Assembly: GCF_024679245.1 (NCBI RefSeq) | Contig: NC_090182.1 | Coordinates: forward strand, 36,989,547-37,053,546 | Direction of reading: 5' to 3' | DNA length: 64,000 nt | Origin: Pseudorasbora parva | Lineage: Eukaryota > Chordata > Actinopteri > Cypriniformes > Gobionidae | Shown: positions 31,134 through 44,003 of the stretch, in pieces | Layout of the letters: the number at the start of each line of letters is the position of its first letter | Numbering within the stretch: position 1 is the first letter of the stretch | Translations under genes and position numbers: made by a program | The notes under the pieces: model-generated | The model's input: only the letters and a program-made list of their open reading frames with translations | Databases searched by the model: none | Told to the model about the DNA's origin: nothing

Positions 31134-34100
31134 TATTGGTCCACCACAATTTTTTTTTTATTGTATCAATACTGGGTGACTGTTGCCCCATTTTGCGCAG
31201 TTACCAAACGCAATTGTTTGGTTTGTTTTCTTTAACAAAACACACCACTTTTTATAAATTATTTCTCCCACAAAATGAGTTGCTGCATCAATGTTCAGTG
31301 CAAGATATATGTGTTGTCTGCAATAATATACTATGGGAGTAATGAAACTCTGTTATACCCTCGAGTTTTAATTTAGACCCGTCTGTGGGCCAGAAAAAAA
31401 AGACATTTATTTTAACATATGAATAAGTAGCAACTAATGACTGGTGCTTAGCAAACCCTAATAAAACTCTAGCACTGAATTGAACATGAGGGTAAAAACT
31501 GTTTATTACCCTCTAATAATTTACACCAAAAACTGCAGATACCTGAAGATGTAGTACCTCCTTCAAGTGTGAAAAACTCCAGCGGATTACAGCACACATT
31601 AAAACAATAACTTCACGGGGCTGTGGAGGCAAAATGAGGCTTGAAAATTGTGTTTATGTTCATTAGAATAACTCTAATTCAATTGTACTATGACTGATGT
31701 CGGTGAACTGTCCAGGCATAATTATCCGAATCAATTAAAACCTGAGGGGTCACATCTGGGGGTGTAGTTCCGGATCCGATTAGCGTCAGGAAACTTTGGA
31801 ATTAGAGATCCCGTTCCCCATGGACTCGAATGCATTAGACTTCAGCACAGATCTGCCCTTCAGCTGCAACAGACAACCGCCTTCCAACATCAGAACAAAT
31901 TGCTTTTTGAGACCTGGCCTCTTTAGTGAAAGAGAACCAGTGCTAGAACCTGTCTGTCATTCCGCCCTGAAGATTTAGAAAAGAGTAACAAGAAAGAAGA
32001 CGAAGAGCGAGATGAAATGAGCGCAAAGCTTCCTCTTGAGGGACCGAGTGACAAGTGAATCTGTGGAGTGACTTAAAATAAATGCAAAAACTCCCAATAT
32101 GATAAATGGTGTGGCCTTAGCTCAGAGGTTGCTGGGTGAACAGCGCCTCGGGGGACGTCTCTCAAAACGACACCGGTAGTGAGCGGTCTAATTTAGCCCA
32201 GAAGCTGAGATGCTATGAATTTTTTTTTTTTACAGTGCAGGAGACAGGAGTCCTCTATGAACGCAAACAGACGTTCACTGCATAGGTCGAACTTGATGTG
32301 CTTGATTGCTGCATTATATATTTTTGCTCCTTTTCCTTCAGCCTCAGGAATACATTATTGGCATAGCCTGTTACCATGACAACGCCTTCTCTTTACTTGA
32401 CATTGTGGCAGCAGCGTCTGAGAGCTGATTTGTTGATGCTATTAATTAAAACTCCTTCTTAGCTAAACGAGAGCACTTTGTACAGTGAGATCCAACTGTA
32501 GGCGTTTATCATATGTGTCTGGCAAGACGTGTGTGTGGTATCAGTGACTGATGTGTAATATGCACCAACATTTGAAAATATCTTAATATATACAGACTAA
32601 AATATCCACTGAAGCATGACAGCCCTCGGTGTAGATATGTTGGCGTTAACATGTTAGATTTGATAGAACTGGAACAAATTTTGCATTTAGAGGACATATT
32701 TTTGATTGCTTTTTTATAAAGTTCAAGATAATATGTACAAGTAGGGATGAGTTGAAAATGATTTGTCCATTTTAATTGATTCTCATTTTGATTAGCCGAT
32801 ATCAATTCTTAAATCTCAAGAATCAATCACTATTATTTTTTCACTAATACTACTACTTTCCATCCAACACATCATAATAAGCTTTTTGCTTCTTTGGTAC
32901 ATTTTTATCACAGAATTCCAACAATAAACATGGTTTTGGCACTCTTGTCTCAGCAAGGACCCCTTGACCCCAATAATAATAATAATACTAAAATAAAGAA
33001 AAAAAAAATAGTTTTCATCAGAGAGGTCTAAGTCTCCATGACTTTTGGAGAACTTAAACCATGAATGCACCCCGAAAAATTGACTGGATTTGAGGAGTTT
33101 TGTGGTTGAAATTTTAAAAAGTAACAAATCCTTCTCTCATGGATCAGTTTGATCCCCATAGGAATGAGATGGGATACTTAAAAAATGCTCAAAATTCAAG
33201 CTAAAAATGCTAAAATATTACCAAAAATATATATTTTATAATATCTACGCATGTATCTGAATGCATACTGAAGAGAAACTGACTTTAGGACCCAAGGGAA
33301 CAGCTCATTAGTTCCATAGAGAGATATATGGCAAGTCATGAAATATCATTTTATATTATATTATGTTTTGAGGCTGGCAAAAACACCAACTGTAAGATAT
33401 TTTGAGCTGAATTAAAATGGTTATGTTTGAAAATGTGAAGAACGTACTTAAATTATTATTAATTGATAAAATCTAGTATGGATTTTATCAAAATTAAATG
33501 AAATAAGCTTTTTTTGGGGAAATAAATACAATTTTAAGGGGATAAGTAAAAATAAGGACCCACGAGGGAAGGATTTTTTACAAAGTGGGGGAGAGGGCGA
33601 GAGATGAGCGTTAATGTGCCGTGACAGATCGCTGTATCTGTCTCAGTTCAAGTGGCACATTAAAGCAGGAAATAATCATGAATGCACATCAGAGATAAAC
33701 AGCACAACTTACTAAAATGTCTCATGTTGTTGCTCAGTCAGTGTCTCAACCGCAGAAAGATGTCAGTAAAACAGCTTGTAAACTACACGCCATCAACCAT
33801 TCCAGACATAAAGTTATAGACATAACAAAAATTTTGCATAGCATAGGACTGATAATTCTGAATGAACCGAATTGAATGAAAAAGGTCCCTAATTTAAGTC
33901 CGATCAGAGCATGATTTGAGACGTCTCTTTTGATCTCTCAGAGGTGGAACTTTATTTACTGGGGTCTTTTCTCGGAAGAAAAGCTGGAGACTTAAGCAAA
34001 AGCTAAATTTGCAATGCAGATGTTAAAAATAACTCATTTGCAAATTTCTTTCCTACGGGCAGCATTGTTTGTTGGTAAACCTGAAAGCTTTAAAAACCCT

Positions 34101-34465
34101 ATATAATATGCAGCATCCACATGTTAGGCAAATTGTTTTGCTTTAAAGAGAATTCTGGCAGTTCTGCGGCAAGAGAGGGAAAGTATTTATAAAGCAGGTG
34201 TCATGTATTGAAAAGACAAGGGCAGGAACTAGAGCAAAAATGATTGCCTTATTCTTTACTGAAGCTCACAAGAGGATTTGGACTGGCTCAGCCTTTAGAG
34301 CAGTCGCAGTAAGGCCAATCTGATGGTGACGGAGTACAGCTTGATAACGAATATCTATATCCCTCCTCTGCACTCCACTCAGGACTCTCCATAACTCATG
34401 CAGTATGCTGATAACATTATGCGACCAATGCGGTAAACATGATTTCACCAAGAACACCGTTTTCC
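30651..34465. other. Long gene-free stretch with one repeat-poor block
   Basis: A short (AT)n tract lies at 31095-31128. From about 31500 to 32480 the sequence is repeat-poor and balanced in composition, with one 12-T interruption near 32221. AT-rich low-complexity DNA fills 32800-33600. Short frames here carry no recognisable domain, including one at 31796-31978. Confidence 0.45.
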
Positions 34466-34479
34466 TGGATCGACATCTT

Positions 34480-34697
34480 TGTTGATCCCTGAACAACATT
34501 CCAATCAAATCAACCAATCGGATTTCAGGGACAAGTTTACAGTTTCTGTCAAGCTTAGTCTTACAACCAGGGTTTGATGCTTCTACATCAGTGTTATTCC
34601 CATATCATTTCCTTCTGTTTTTTGTGGATAAGTTATGCGTTGTGATAGGATTAGGGGTAGGAATAGAACAAAGAATGTTGTTTCGGGATCAACGAAA
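34480..34697. repeat. Small inverted repeat
   Basis: GTTGATCCCTGAACAACATT near 34480 is matched by inverted AATGTTGTTTCGGGATCAAC near 34675. The phrase GGATTAGGGGTAGGAATAG lies between. It fits a degraded foldback repeat. Confidence 0.4.
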
Positions 34698-35127
34698 TAT
34701 GCATACATTAGCTGGCAAAATCACGGTGACCCACACAATGCACAGGTTACATGTTTGTATCTGTTTGTTTGCTGGCTTTCATCCTTTGTTCCAGGGGTAG
34801 AGTCAGCATGACAGCTAATAGCTTCCATTTTCCTAATGCTTTGAAGTGAGACAGACAAAAAAAGCCATGAAAACCATATCATTTAAATCCATTAAGATCT
34901 CTTTTTTTTCCTTTATTCCATTTCCAAGAAAATGTGGGTGTCATAGATTTCTGCTTATAAGTTTGTAGAATCTCATAGATGTCTAAAATTTAAGGGAAAT
35001 TAACTGAAGACTGTTTATGTCGACAATACTGTATGTATTAAATGCATTTCACAAGGCAAAAGTATGAACTAACAGACTTTAAAAAATAAATGAACTAAAT
35101 GTTTAATATACACAGATCAGGCATAAC

Positions 35128-36350
35128 CTTATATTGTGTTGGTCCCATTTTGCTGCCAAAACAGCCTTAACCCGTCGAGGCATGGACTCCACTAGATCCC
35201 TGAAGGTGTGCTGTTGTATCTGGCACCAATATGTTAGCAGCAGATCATTTTATGTCCTGTAAGTTGCGAGGTGTGGCCTCCAGGGATCGGAATTGTATGT
35301 TCAGCACATCCCACAGACGCTGGATTGGATTGAGATCTGGGGAATTTGGAGGCCAAGTCAACACCTCAGACTCGTCGTTGTGGTCCTTAAACCATTGCTG
35401 AACCATTTTTGCTTTGTGTCAGGGAACATTATCCGGCCTCACTTCATATTAGGTGGCCTTAACTACTATGTACTTACATCAAAAAATAAGTACAATGTAC
35501 TTACTGTGTTCAAATTGTATTGCAAAGCACTTTTGCTGATATTGAGGTGGATACGGGTAGAGTTAGGGACAGGTGTGGAGGTGTGGGTCAGTTTAAGGGT
35601 AGGGTTAGGGGTAAGGGAAGTGCCTTATTACAATATAGTGTAATAACAAATGGTCATTACAAATGTAACTACAGAAATAATTACAGATGTAGTTACATGC
35701 AGGTATTTTGTAAAATGTAAGTACAATTTAAAAACATGTATGTACAAAGTAAGTGCATTTTATCAAATGATTGATTACAATGTTAGTACATAGTAGTTAG
35801 GGTCACCTAATATAAAGTGGGTCCCATTATCCTGCTGAAAGAGGCCACAGCCAGCAGGGAATCCTGTTTGCATGAAAGGGTGCACATGGTCTGCAACAAT
35901 GTTTAGGTAGGTATTTGTGTCAAAGTAACATTGACTAAAGCATCCTGGTGCCATGTGTTCCTCATCCACATGATATAAAAGAAAATGTGATTCATCAGAC
36001 CAGGCCACCATCTTGCATTGCTCTGTGGTCCAGTTCTGATGCTCACAGTTGGTGAGCATGGGCACCCTAACTATGATCTGTGCCTATGCAGCCCCATACG
36101 TAGCAAACTGTGATGCACTGTATATTCTGAAACATTTCTATCAGAACCAGCATTAACTTCTTGAGCCTTGGCCACCCATGACCCTGTCGCCGGTTTACCA
36201 CTGTTCCTTTCTTGGATCACTTTTGATAAATACTGACCACTGCAGACAGAGAATACCCCAGAAGGGCTGCAGTTTTGGAGATGCTCTGACCAGTTATCTA
36301 GCTATCACAATTTGGCCCTTGTCAAACTCACTCAAATCCTTACCCTTGCC
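35128..36350 (-). pseudogene. Tc1-like transposase pseudogene, copy 1
   Basis: The minus strand encodes a Tc1-family transposase (paired-like DNA-binding half, then DDE catalytic half). Clear pieces are WTTEQCKMVAWSDESHFLL with the first catalytic aspartate, NIVADHVHPFM and LFQQDN at the second. The third catalytic block (the SPDLNP region) was split by the MITE and is followed by stops and frameshifts; the last part resembles QDLKD...ESMPRR at about 35260-35170. The normal ATG is ATT here (about 36350). Upstream of the catalytic part several frames alternate and sequence between the DNA-binding half and the first aspartate is missing. It can no longer work. Confidence 0.8.
35435..35824. mobile_element. 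hAT-type MITE with 8-bp duplication CATTATCC
   Basis: The 390-bp element starts GGCCTCACTTCATATTAGGT and ends ACCTAATATAAAGTGGGTCC, an inverted match. CATTATCC at 35427-35434 and 35825-35832 is a perfect 8-bp target duplication, and the Tc1 host sequence continues across it. Internal (G)GGTTAGGGGTA stretches look telomere-like but belong to the MITE. A second copy lies at 39102-39830. Confidence 0.85.
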
Positions 36351-36512
36351 CAATTTTCCTGCTTTTAACACATCGATTTTGAGGACAAAATGTTCACTTG
36401 CCGCCTACTACTGTATATCCCACCCACTAACAAGTGCCGTAATAAAGAGATAATCAGTGTTATTCACTTCACCTGTCATTAATAATGTTATGGATAATGT
36501 TATGCCAGATCG

Positions 36513-36516
<4 letters not shown>

Positions 36517-36592
<76 letters not shown>
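36517..36592. repeat. (AT)n microsatellite
   Basis: About 38 AT units seeded at the TA target of the Tc1-like element. Confidence 0.95.
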
Positions 36593-36599
<7 letters not shown>

Positions 36600-37041
36600 T
36601 GCTAAACAACTGACACATTTTTCAAGATGTATATTTTGTATCACCATATTTGTTAATTATTTGTCTTCTTGACTCCACATAATTTCCGTGTTTGCCACTT
36701 TGCAGTGTGCTTGTGTAGTCAAACAGGAAGAGCCCACTGTTCACGGTTTCATCTCTTCTGATCTAACAGTGAGATGCAAGACAATCTCTTGCTGTGAAAC
36801 TCACAGCAGTTCGCTAAATAGCGTTATGTCATGATATGTCAAAAACAGCAAGTATGTGTACTAGATCTTTTTACATTTATTTGTTCCCACTTTATATTTA
36901 TATTATTATTGTCTTTAAATTGTTAGTTCACCCAAAAAATAAATGTATGTCATTAATGACTCACCCTAATGTCGTTCTACACCCGTAAGACCTCTGTTCA
37001 TCTACATAAATATTTAGTCTGATAGTTTCTGTCTCTCCATT

Positions 37042-38477
37042 CAGGGCCGGCGCAAGGCATAAGCGAACTAAGTGGCTACTTAGGTCCCTTTGGCCACCAG
37101 GGGGCCCCCAAGAGCACTTGAAATGGCTTCTTGTTGCCGCTGCATATTACTATATGTTAAATATCGTGAAATGGCCTTAAACAATTACTAACTAAACTGC
37201 AAAATGTTAAGTTTTCATATATATGTACGGATTGATTCTGACGGCGCTGCACGACCACATGGTGCTTGTTCATCAAAGTCCACAGTGCGAGAAAAAAAAA
37301 ACGGTGCTGAACGGTGCTACTTGTCAGTTGCCCGGTAAACTTTTTATGAATGGATGGATTTGAGAATGTGATTTGGTTTAGTGCACATATCTTATTTGAC
37401 ATGCTGCATGTTTTGGACGGAGTACAACATAGCTTCCAGTTTCTTTCTGCAAGTGCTATGTTTGCAAATTTGTTCTTCCCAAAAAGCCTTCATAATGAGA
37501 ATAATTTATAAATATGTTGTTGTCAACAAATAGAAGTACTAATGTCTTCCTGCATGTTTCCGCCAAAATAAAAGCTCTGTTTACTGTTTGAAAGAAATCC
37601 TCCAAGATCTCTTGTTTTAAAAGAAGTCTCTTATGCTCACCAAGGCTGCATTTATTTGATCAAAAATATAGTAAAAACAGTTGTATTGGGAAATATTATT
37701 GCAATTTAAAATAATTTTTAAAATAGCTGATATTCATATGTGATGTGAATATCAAGTAAATTGTAATGATTTCCTGTAATCAAAGTTGAATTTTCAGCAT
37801 CATTACGCCAGTATTCAGTGTCACATTATCCTTCACAAATCATTCTTATGATGATTTGCTACTCAAGAAACATTTATTTTTTATTATTATCATGTTGAAA
37901 TGATAATTTTTTATTATTTAATAATACAATTAAATAATATTTTTTTATTATTATTATTTAATAAATAATTAGTATTAATTTGTTAATAATACTAAATTAT
38001 TATTATTATTTATTAATAATAACTTCTTTTTAAATTTAAATATTAAAAAAATATATTTTTTTTCAAAATTCTTTGAAAGCTTTATATTTTAGATAAATGC
38101 TGTTATTTTGAACTTTCTATTCAGCAATTAATCCTGGGGTAAAAAAATGTGAGCATATTTAGCATAAGATACTTTAGAGAAATATTATATATATATTAAA
38201 TCGTACATATCCCAGACTGAACTGTACTGTAAGACTTTGAATATAAACAAGTGCAAATAAACACCTGAACACTTTTGTGGGTTTGCTACTGTTACAATTA
38301 AAAACCGTATAAGCGTAAAAACATGACAGAAAGACATGATGTAAGCAGCACAGCTACAACTAATACAGTTGATAATGGGTGTGAGATTATTATCCAGATT
38401 TGACAATAGTCAATCGTACCGAGGGGCCTCCAAATAAAATTCTGCTTAGGGCCCCATGAAGGCTTGGGCCGGCTCTG
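37042..38477. mobile_element. hAT-type element, non-autonomous, CAGGGCCGGC ends
   Basis: The left end is CAGGGCCGGCGCAAG and the right end is GGGCCGGCTCTG, inverted. The flanks are similar but not identical (TCTCCATT and GCTCGATT if shifted one base), fitting a decayed 8-bp duplication. The 1.4 kb interior is AT-rich and contains another dispersed repeat (37610-37890). No transposase is seen. Frames at 38185-38549 are noise. Confidence 0.65.
37610..37890. repeat. Dispersed cyprinid repeat, copy 1
   Basis: Starts near TCTTATGCTCACCAAGGCTG and includes TTTTCAGCATCATTACGCCA and a TCA-CATTATCCTTCACAAATC block. A diverged copy in the same orientation lies at 49365-49625. The family is common in zebrafish-like genomes; its class is uncertain. 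Confidence 0.6.
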
Positions 38478-39101
38478 CTCGATTGGAAATGTATGCACAG
38501 TATACTGTCCCTTTCCAGAAGGACCAGAAAGGTAATAAAACATCAACAAAGTAGTCCATATATCTGTGGGTTATAGAATCTCTTAAAGCATCAAAAAATA
38601 TTTTGGTCCCAAAATAACAAAAACTACGACTTTATTCAGCATTGTCTTCTCTTCTGGGTTCATGATTCGGATTGTGTGTCAAACTGATAAAACTGCTGAA
38701 ATCACGTGACATTGGCGATCCGAATTCTGAATCGATACACTGATTCATAACCATTCAAATCTTTGTTTGAGGACTGAAAACAAACATGGAAGAGAAGACA
38801 ATGCTGAATAAAGTCATAGTTCTTGTTATTTTTGGACCAAAATGTATTTCCGATGCTTCAAGAGATTCTAACTAACCCACAGATGTTACAGATGGACTAC
38901 TCGGATGATGTTTTTATTACCTTTCTGGACATGGACAGTATTGTGCATACACTTTCATTGGAGGAACAGAAAAGCTCTTGGACTAAATATAATATATCAT
39001 AAAATGTGTTTCCGAACATGAACGGACATCTTACGGTGTGTAATGACATTAGGATGAGTCATTAATAGCATAAATTGCATTTATGGGTAAACTAACCGTT
39101 T

Positions 39102-39830
39102 AACTACTATGCAGTAACATTTAAATTTATAATTTGATACAATGCACTTTTACGTATTTTTTACAGTGTACTTATATTTTAGAAAACGCCTATCTATAAT
39201 TACACTGTTGACCTTCCCTTATACCTTAACCCACCCATACCACCTGTCTCTAACCTTACCTGTATCCTAGTTTGGCGTAGTCACTCTATCAGAGCTTTCA
39301 TTAGCCAAGGACCGCCTAAAGACAGACTGACATGTAGCTCAACCAATCACAGTTCGTTCTGTTCTGCGTCATGTTTAGGGGCGTGAAAATGTTGAATGTT
39401 GAATATTGTCCCTGCAATAACAGACTTTAATTATTCATTCAGTGTACTGCATCAGCAGAGCCACGATTTCCACATACTTTTTAAAATCTAGCTTTTAGTT
39501 GATCCTGGTAAGCGCTCATTGTCACAGGACGGCGTTCTTCTTCCACGAGAGGCCGGCGTCATGGCATTTGTTTCCAGACGGACCATTTTAGAACCTGTAG
39601 AATTTATCAGATGACAACTTCGAAAATCCTGAAGTGTTTCTAGATAAGTGTGCCATATGCGGGTCCGTGGGTGTGACGTCTGAGGCCTGAGACTACCCGT
39701 ATCCCTACTCAGTAGAAGCACAAGTGCTTTACAACACAACATCAACATAATAATCACATTGTACGTATTTTTTGATGTAAGTGCATAGTAGGTAAAGAAC
39801 CCCAAATATAAAGTGTGATCTTATTTTATG
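39102..39830. mobile_element. Second copy of the 35435-type MITE, interrupted
   Basis: The left part contains AACTACTATGCAGTAACATT and ACCTTAACCCACCC; the right part contains TTTTTTGATGTAAGTGCATA and ends CCCCAAATATAAAGTGTGAT, matching the ends of the MITE at 35435-35824. It abuts the right end of the foldback. A 429-bp insertion splits it. Confidence 0.65.
39268..39696. mobile_element. Unclassified insertion with near-perfect 8-bp duplication
   Basis: CTGTATCC (39260-39267) and CCGTATCC (39697-39704) flank a 429-bp segment starting TAGTTTGGCG and ending GGCCTGAGACTAC. The MITE sequence resumes on the far side. The TIRs are weak (about six bases). Eight-base duplications suggest hAT. Confidence 0.5.
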
Positions 39831-41276
39831 AAAACTATGTCACACACTCTCCGTGGCCCTGGAAAATAGTTTTCACAATGAACCCAAGGTGAAGTTAACT
39901 TTCCTGTATCGCCACCTCAGATAAAGAAAAAGCAGTGGTGGCCATGGAAACGAGTGAAGTGAAAGAGATCTACAGGAGCTCATCATTTCCTCAGCGTGTT
40001 TCATAAAGCTATGCAGTGTTTTTTTTTTTTTTTTTGCTTTAATAGATTATGAAAAGTCCTATATAACTCCAATTTCAAGCCCATAAGATAGGGACACTCG
40101 GCCCAGCGTGCTCATATTATAGAACAAGAACCATGACGATTTGTTTTCAAATCTTCAAACGATCTACAATCAAAACGCATCGGCTTTGAGGCAAAAAGGG
40201 ATGAAAACAAAAAAGACATCTGATACTGTATAAATGAGATGGGAGTCATTTAACCTGCTTAACTGCAGCCTGCAGCTCTATTATAACAAAATAATTACCA
40301 CAGACACAAACATCCAGCATCAGTAGCTGCCAACTGAGCAAGCAGCTTTACAATTATGAGTAAGCTGTAATGGGACGGTGCCTTAAGCCTTATTTACAAG
40401 CTCTACTTCCCTCCTCAAACAGCTTTGGCTTTCAGTTCCACATCATTCCGTTCTGTAAAAAGGATATCTGCAAGTTGATCTGAATGCATGATAGGAATGC
40501 ATGGCGCTATGCAGCTAAACGGCCGAATGACTTGTGAATGTCTGGGAAGTGAAAGAGTGATTCACATGCGTGTTGCTGCAGTGGGCGCGAGTTCGTTTCG
40601 CAAAGCAACACTGTCCCCTTGTGTCGAATGAGCGCTTTTTCTGTACCAGCAGATCTGTTGCAGTGGATTTCTCCAACCCGCAGGTTTCCACAGCAACTGT
40701 TGACAGTGCGCTTTACTGCTGTATTTAGGTATGTATGTTGTACAGTGATGCAATGAAAACACTCTAACATTTTATTGCAATGTATCTTGATGTAAGGTAT
40801 ACATTTGTGAACATTTCCTAGTGTTTACCAACAGTTGCTCTCAAAATCTTCAATTGCTTGTTGAAAAACTACTGAAATAAGTATTTAAAAAAGAAATAAT
40901 ACAAACTAATAAATCATTTGGGTACAGCAAAAGTAGCATTGATATTCAACGTGTTTTTTATTTCAATTTTTTTATATCAAATATGCTTTTTTCTCTCCTT
41001 ACATTTTGTTTATTCTACCAATGTTTTCATTTGAAAACATTTTAGTGTAATACATTACTGGATGTGACAGCATTGTGGCACTATTTGCACACTATCCACC
41101 CCATCATGCAATTTTTTCTTCTTTAGTTTCATCAGTCTTCAGGTGCGTGTTGGTTGAAAGCCACTAGATGGTGATAAAGTAGTTTGCATGTACCTGTATT
41201 GCACAGTGTGTGGAAAGTCAAGTGTGTGTATGTGTGTCAGTGTGCACATGTTTTTCAACCTAAATGCACACAGACT
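39831..41276. other. No gene seen; repeat-poor in the first 700 bases
   Basis: About 39840-40520 is unique-looking, balanced in composition and non-coding. A 16-T run lies at about 40020-40035. The remainder is AT-rich. Overlapping frames at 40507-40770 lack domains. Confidence 0.45.
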
Positions 41277-41840
<564 letters not shown>

Positions 41841-41841
41841 C

Positions 41842-41958
<117 letters not shown>

Positions 41959-42306
41959 TTCCAGAATGACTCCAGTTGCAGATCTGCACCTGCTCCGGGG
42001 GAGTATATTTAGTCTGCAAACCCCTCAACTGTGTGTAATGAGACATCACCATTCTCAACATGAGTCATAGGCTGCACTGTACGTCATTACTGGGACACCA
42101 CACAAGAAAAATCAAACATTTCCCTTCTTACCTATGACTGACAAATACTCAAAAATGTCAAGTATAGTATCCATTAATTAACTGGGTATTGTGTTGACAA
42201 GCCTTTAGAAATCTTTACCATGGTAAGCACAGTTGACACAGAAATACCATAGTTATTGCAACTATATCTAAATTACATTCTAATTCTTATTTCAGTGGAA
42301 TAGTTG

Positions 42307-42309
<3 letters not shown>

Positions 42310-42382
<73 letters not shown>

Positions 42383-42527
42383 AATACAAATGCTTATTAT
42401 GTTATTACAGGACACTGCTTTAAATTCAATTTCAACTACCCTACAACAATAACACTGAAACACTGAAATAATACCTTAGAATTTAATCATTACAGTCATA
42501 AGAAACATTTTAATTTAATCAGGTTTG

Positions 42528-42578
<51 letters not shown>
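42310..42578. repeat. (GT)n at 42310-42378 and (AT)n at 42534-42578
   Basis: Two separate pure dinucleotide tracts. The AT tract sits where the left terminus of the next Tc1-like element should be. Confidence 0.95.
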
Positions 42579-42579
<1 letters not shown>

Positions 42580-44003
42580 CAAATTGTGAATAAAAAAAGG
42601 AATTTAAAATCTCATAAACTTATATTTTATTCACAATAGAATATAGATAACATATATAATGCTGAAAGTGAGACATTTTGAAATGTCATGCCAAATATTG
42701 ACTCATTTCGAATTTTTTAATGAGAGCTACACATTCAAAAAAAGTTGGGACAGATAAAAGGCCATAAAAGTTAAATGTACATATATTAGGAACAACTGGA
42801 GGATCAATTTGCAACTTATTAGGTCAATAATTGGGGATAAAAAGAGCCTCTCAGAGTGGCAGAGTCTCTCAAAAGTCAAGATGGGCAGAGGATCACCAAT
42901 TCCCCCAATGCTGCTGCGAAAAATAATGAAGAAATATCAGAAAAGAGTTTCTAAGATAAAAAAAAATTAAGAGTTTGAAGTTATAATCATCTACAGTGCA
43001 TAATATAATCCAAAGATTCATAGAATCTGGAACCATCTCTGTGGTAAGGGTCAAGGCTGGAAAACCATACTGGATGCCCATGATCTTTGGGCCCTTAGAT
43101 GGCACTGCATCCACCGTGCCATATTGCTTGGCACTTGCAGTATTTGCTGTTGCAGGCTAAAAATCTATAGGTTAAAACGAAGCAATATCTAAACATGAAG
43201 CGCAGTCGTTTTTTCTGGGCAAAGGCTCATTTAAAATCGACTGTGGAAAAGTGGAAAATTTGAAGTTCTTTTTGGAAAACCCGGAACCCATGTCACCCGG
43301 ACTAAAGAGGACAACCCAAGTTGTTATCAATGCTCAGTTCAGAAGCCTGCATTCTCTGATGGTATGAAGTTACATGAGTGTGTGAGGCACTGGCAGCTTA
43401 CACATCTGTAAAGGCACCATCAATGCTGAAAGGTATATCCAAGTTCTAGAACAACATATGCTCCAACCCAGACGTCGTCTCTTTCAGGTAAGACCTTATT
43501 TTTCAACATGACAATGCCAGACCAAATACTGCATTAATTACAACATCATAGCTGCATAGAAGAAGGATCCAGGTACTGAAATGGCCAGCCTGTAGTCCAG
43601 ATCTTTCACCTATAGAAAACAATTGGTGCATCATTAAGTGGAAGATGCGACAAAGAAGACCTAATACAGTTGAGCAAATAGAACCCTGTATTAGCCAAGA
43701 ATGGGACAACATTCTTATTCCTAAACTTGAGCAACTTGTCTCCTCAGTTCCCTGATGTTTGCAGACTGATATAAAAAGAAGAGGGGATGCCACACAGTGG
43801 TAAACATGGCCTTATGCCAACTTTTTTGAGATGTGTTGATGCCATGCAATTTAAAATAAACTTATTTTCCACTTAAAATTATAACTTTTCTCAGTTTAAA
43901 CATTTGATATGTCATCTATGCTGTATTCTGAAAAATATATATATATATACATTTGAAACTTTCACACCATTGCATTCTGTTTTTATTCCCAATTTGTACA
44001 GTG
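42579..44003 (+). mobile_element. Tc1-like element of a second family, left end replaced by (AT)n
   Basis: The interior matches, block by block, a common cyprinid Tc1-like family. The right end ATTCTGTTTTTATTCCCAAT...TTGTACAGTGT is cut short by the next repeat at 44004. The left terminus is lost in the (AT)n tract. An internally deleted relative lies at 58508-58860. Confidence 0.75.
42881..43803 (+). pseudogene. Tc1-like transposase pseudogene, second family
   Basis: The ATG at 42881 gives MGRGSPIPPMLLRKIMKKYQ. Later blocks (in shifting frames) include AKAHLKSTVEKW, SEACIL, YISKF-like, FQHDNARPNTA around the second catalytic aspartate, LKWPACSPDLSPIENNW, and the end GDATQW before TAA at 43801-43803. 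The whole resembles a Tc1-family DDE transposase, with a helix-turn-helix DNA-binding half and a catalytic half. Stops, frameshifts and missing segments (for example after the block near 43110 and around the first catalytic aspartate near 43255) show it is dead. Confidence 0.7.

Larger units (their letters stand above)
35107..36519 (-). mobile_element. Tc1-like element, copy 1, with a MITE inserted
   Basis: Termini TATACACAGATCAGGCATAAC (35107) and the inverted GTTATGCCAGATCGGTGTATA (ending 36519) match at 19 of 21 positions. TA lies at both borders, as for Tc1/mariner insertions. The transposase runs on the minus strand and is broken. A hAT-type MITE occupies 35435-35824. A long (AT)n tract begins at the right end. 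Confidence 0.85.
36916..39101. mobile_element. Foldback (long palindrome) element split by a hAT-type insertion
   Basis: The right arm (about 38785-39101) is the inverted copy of 38478-38665 plus 36916-37041. The left arm is therefore cut in two, and pairing resumes on the far side of the 1.4 kb insertion (CATTGGAGGAACAG against the flank at 37035, then GACTAAATAT, ATGACATTAGG and GGGTAAACTAAC). The centre is near 38725. No coding capacity. Confidence 0.75.

Noticed and set aside
43255..43320. Tc1 copy at 42579 as an active transposase gene
   Set aside because: Stops and missing segments run through the DNA-binding and catalytic halves, and the left terminus is lost.
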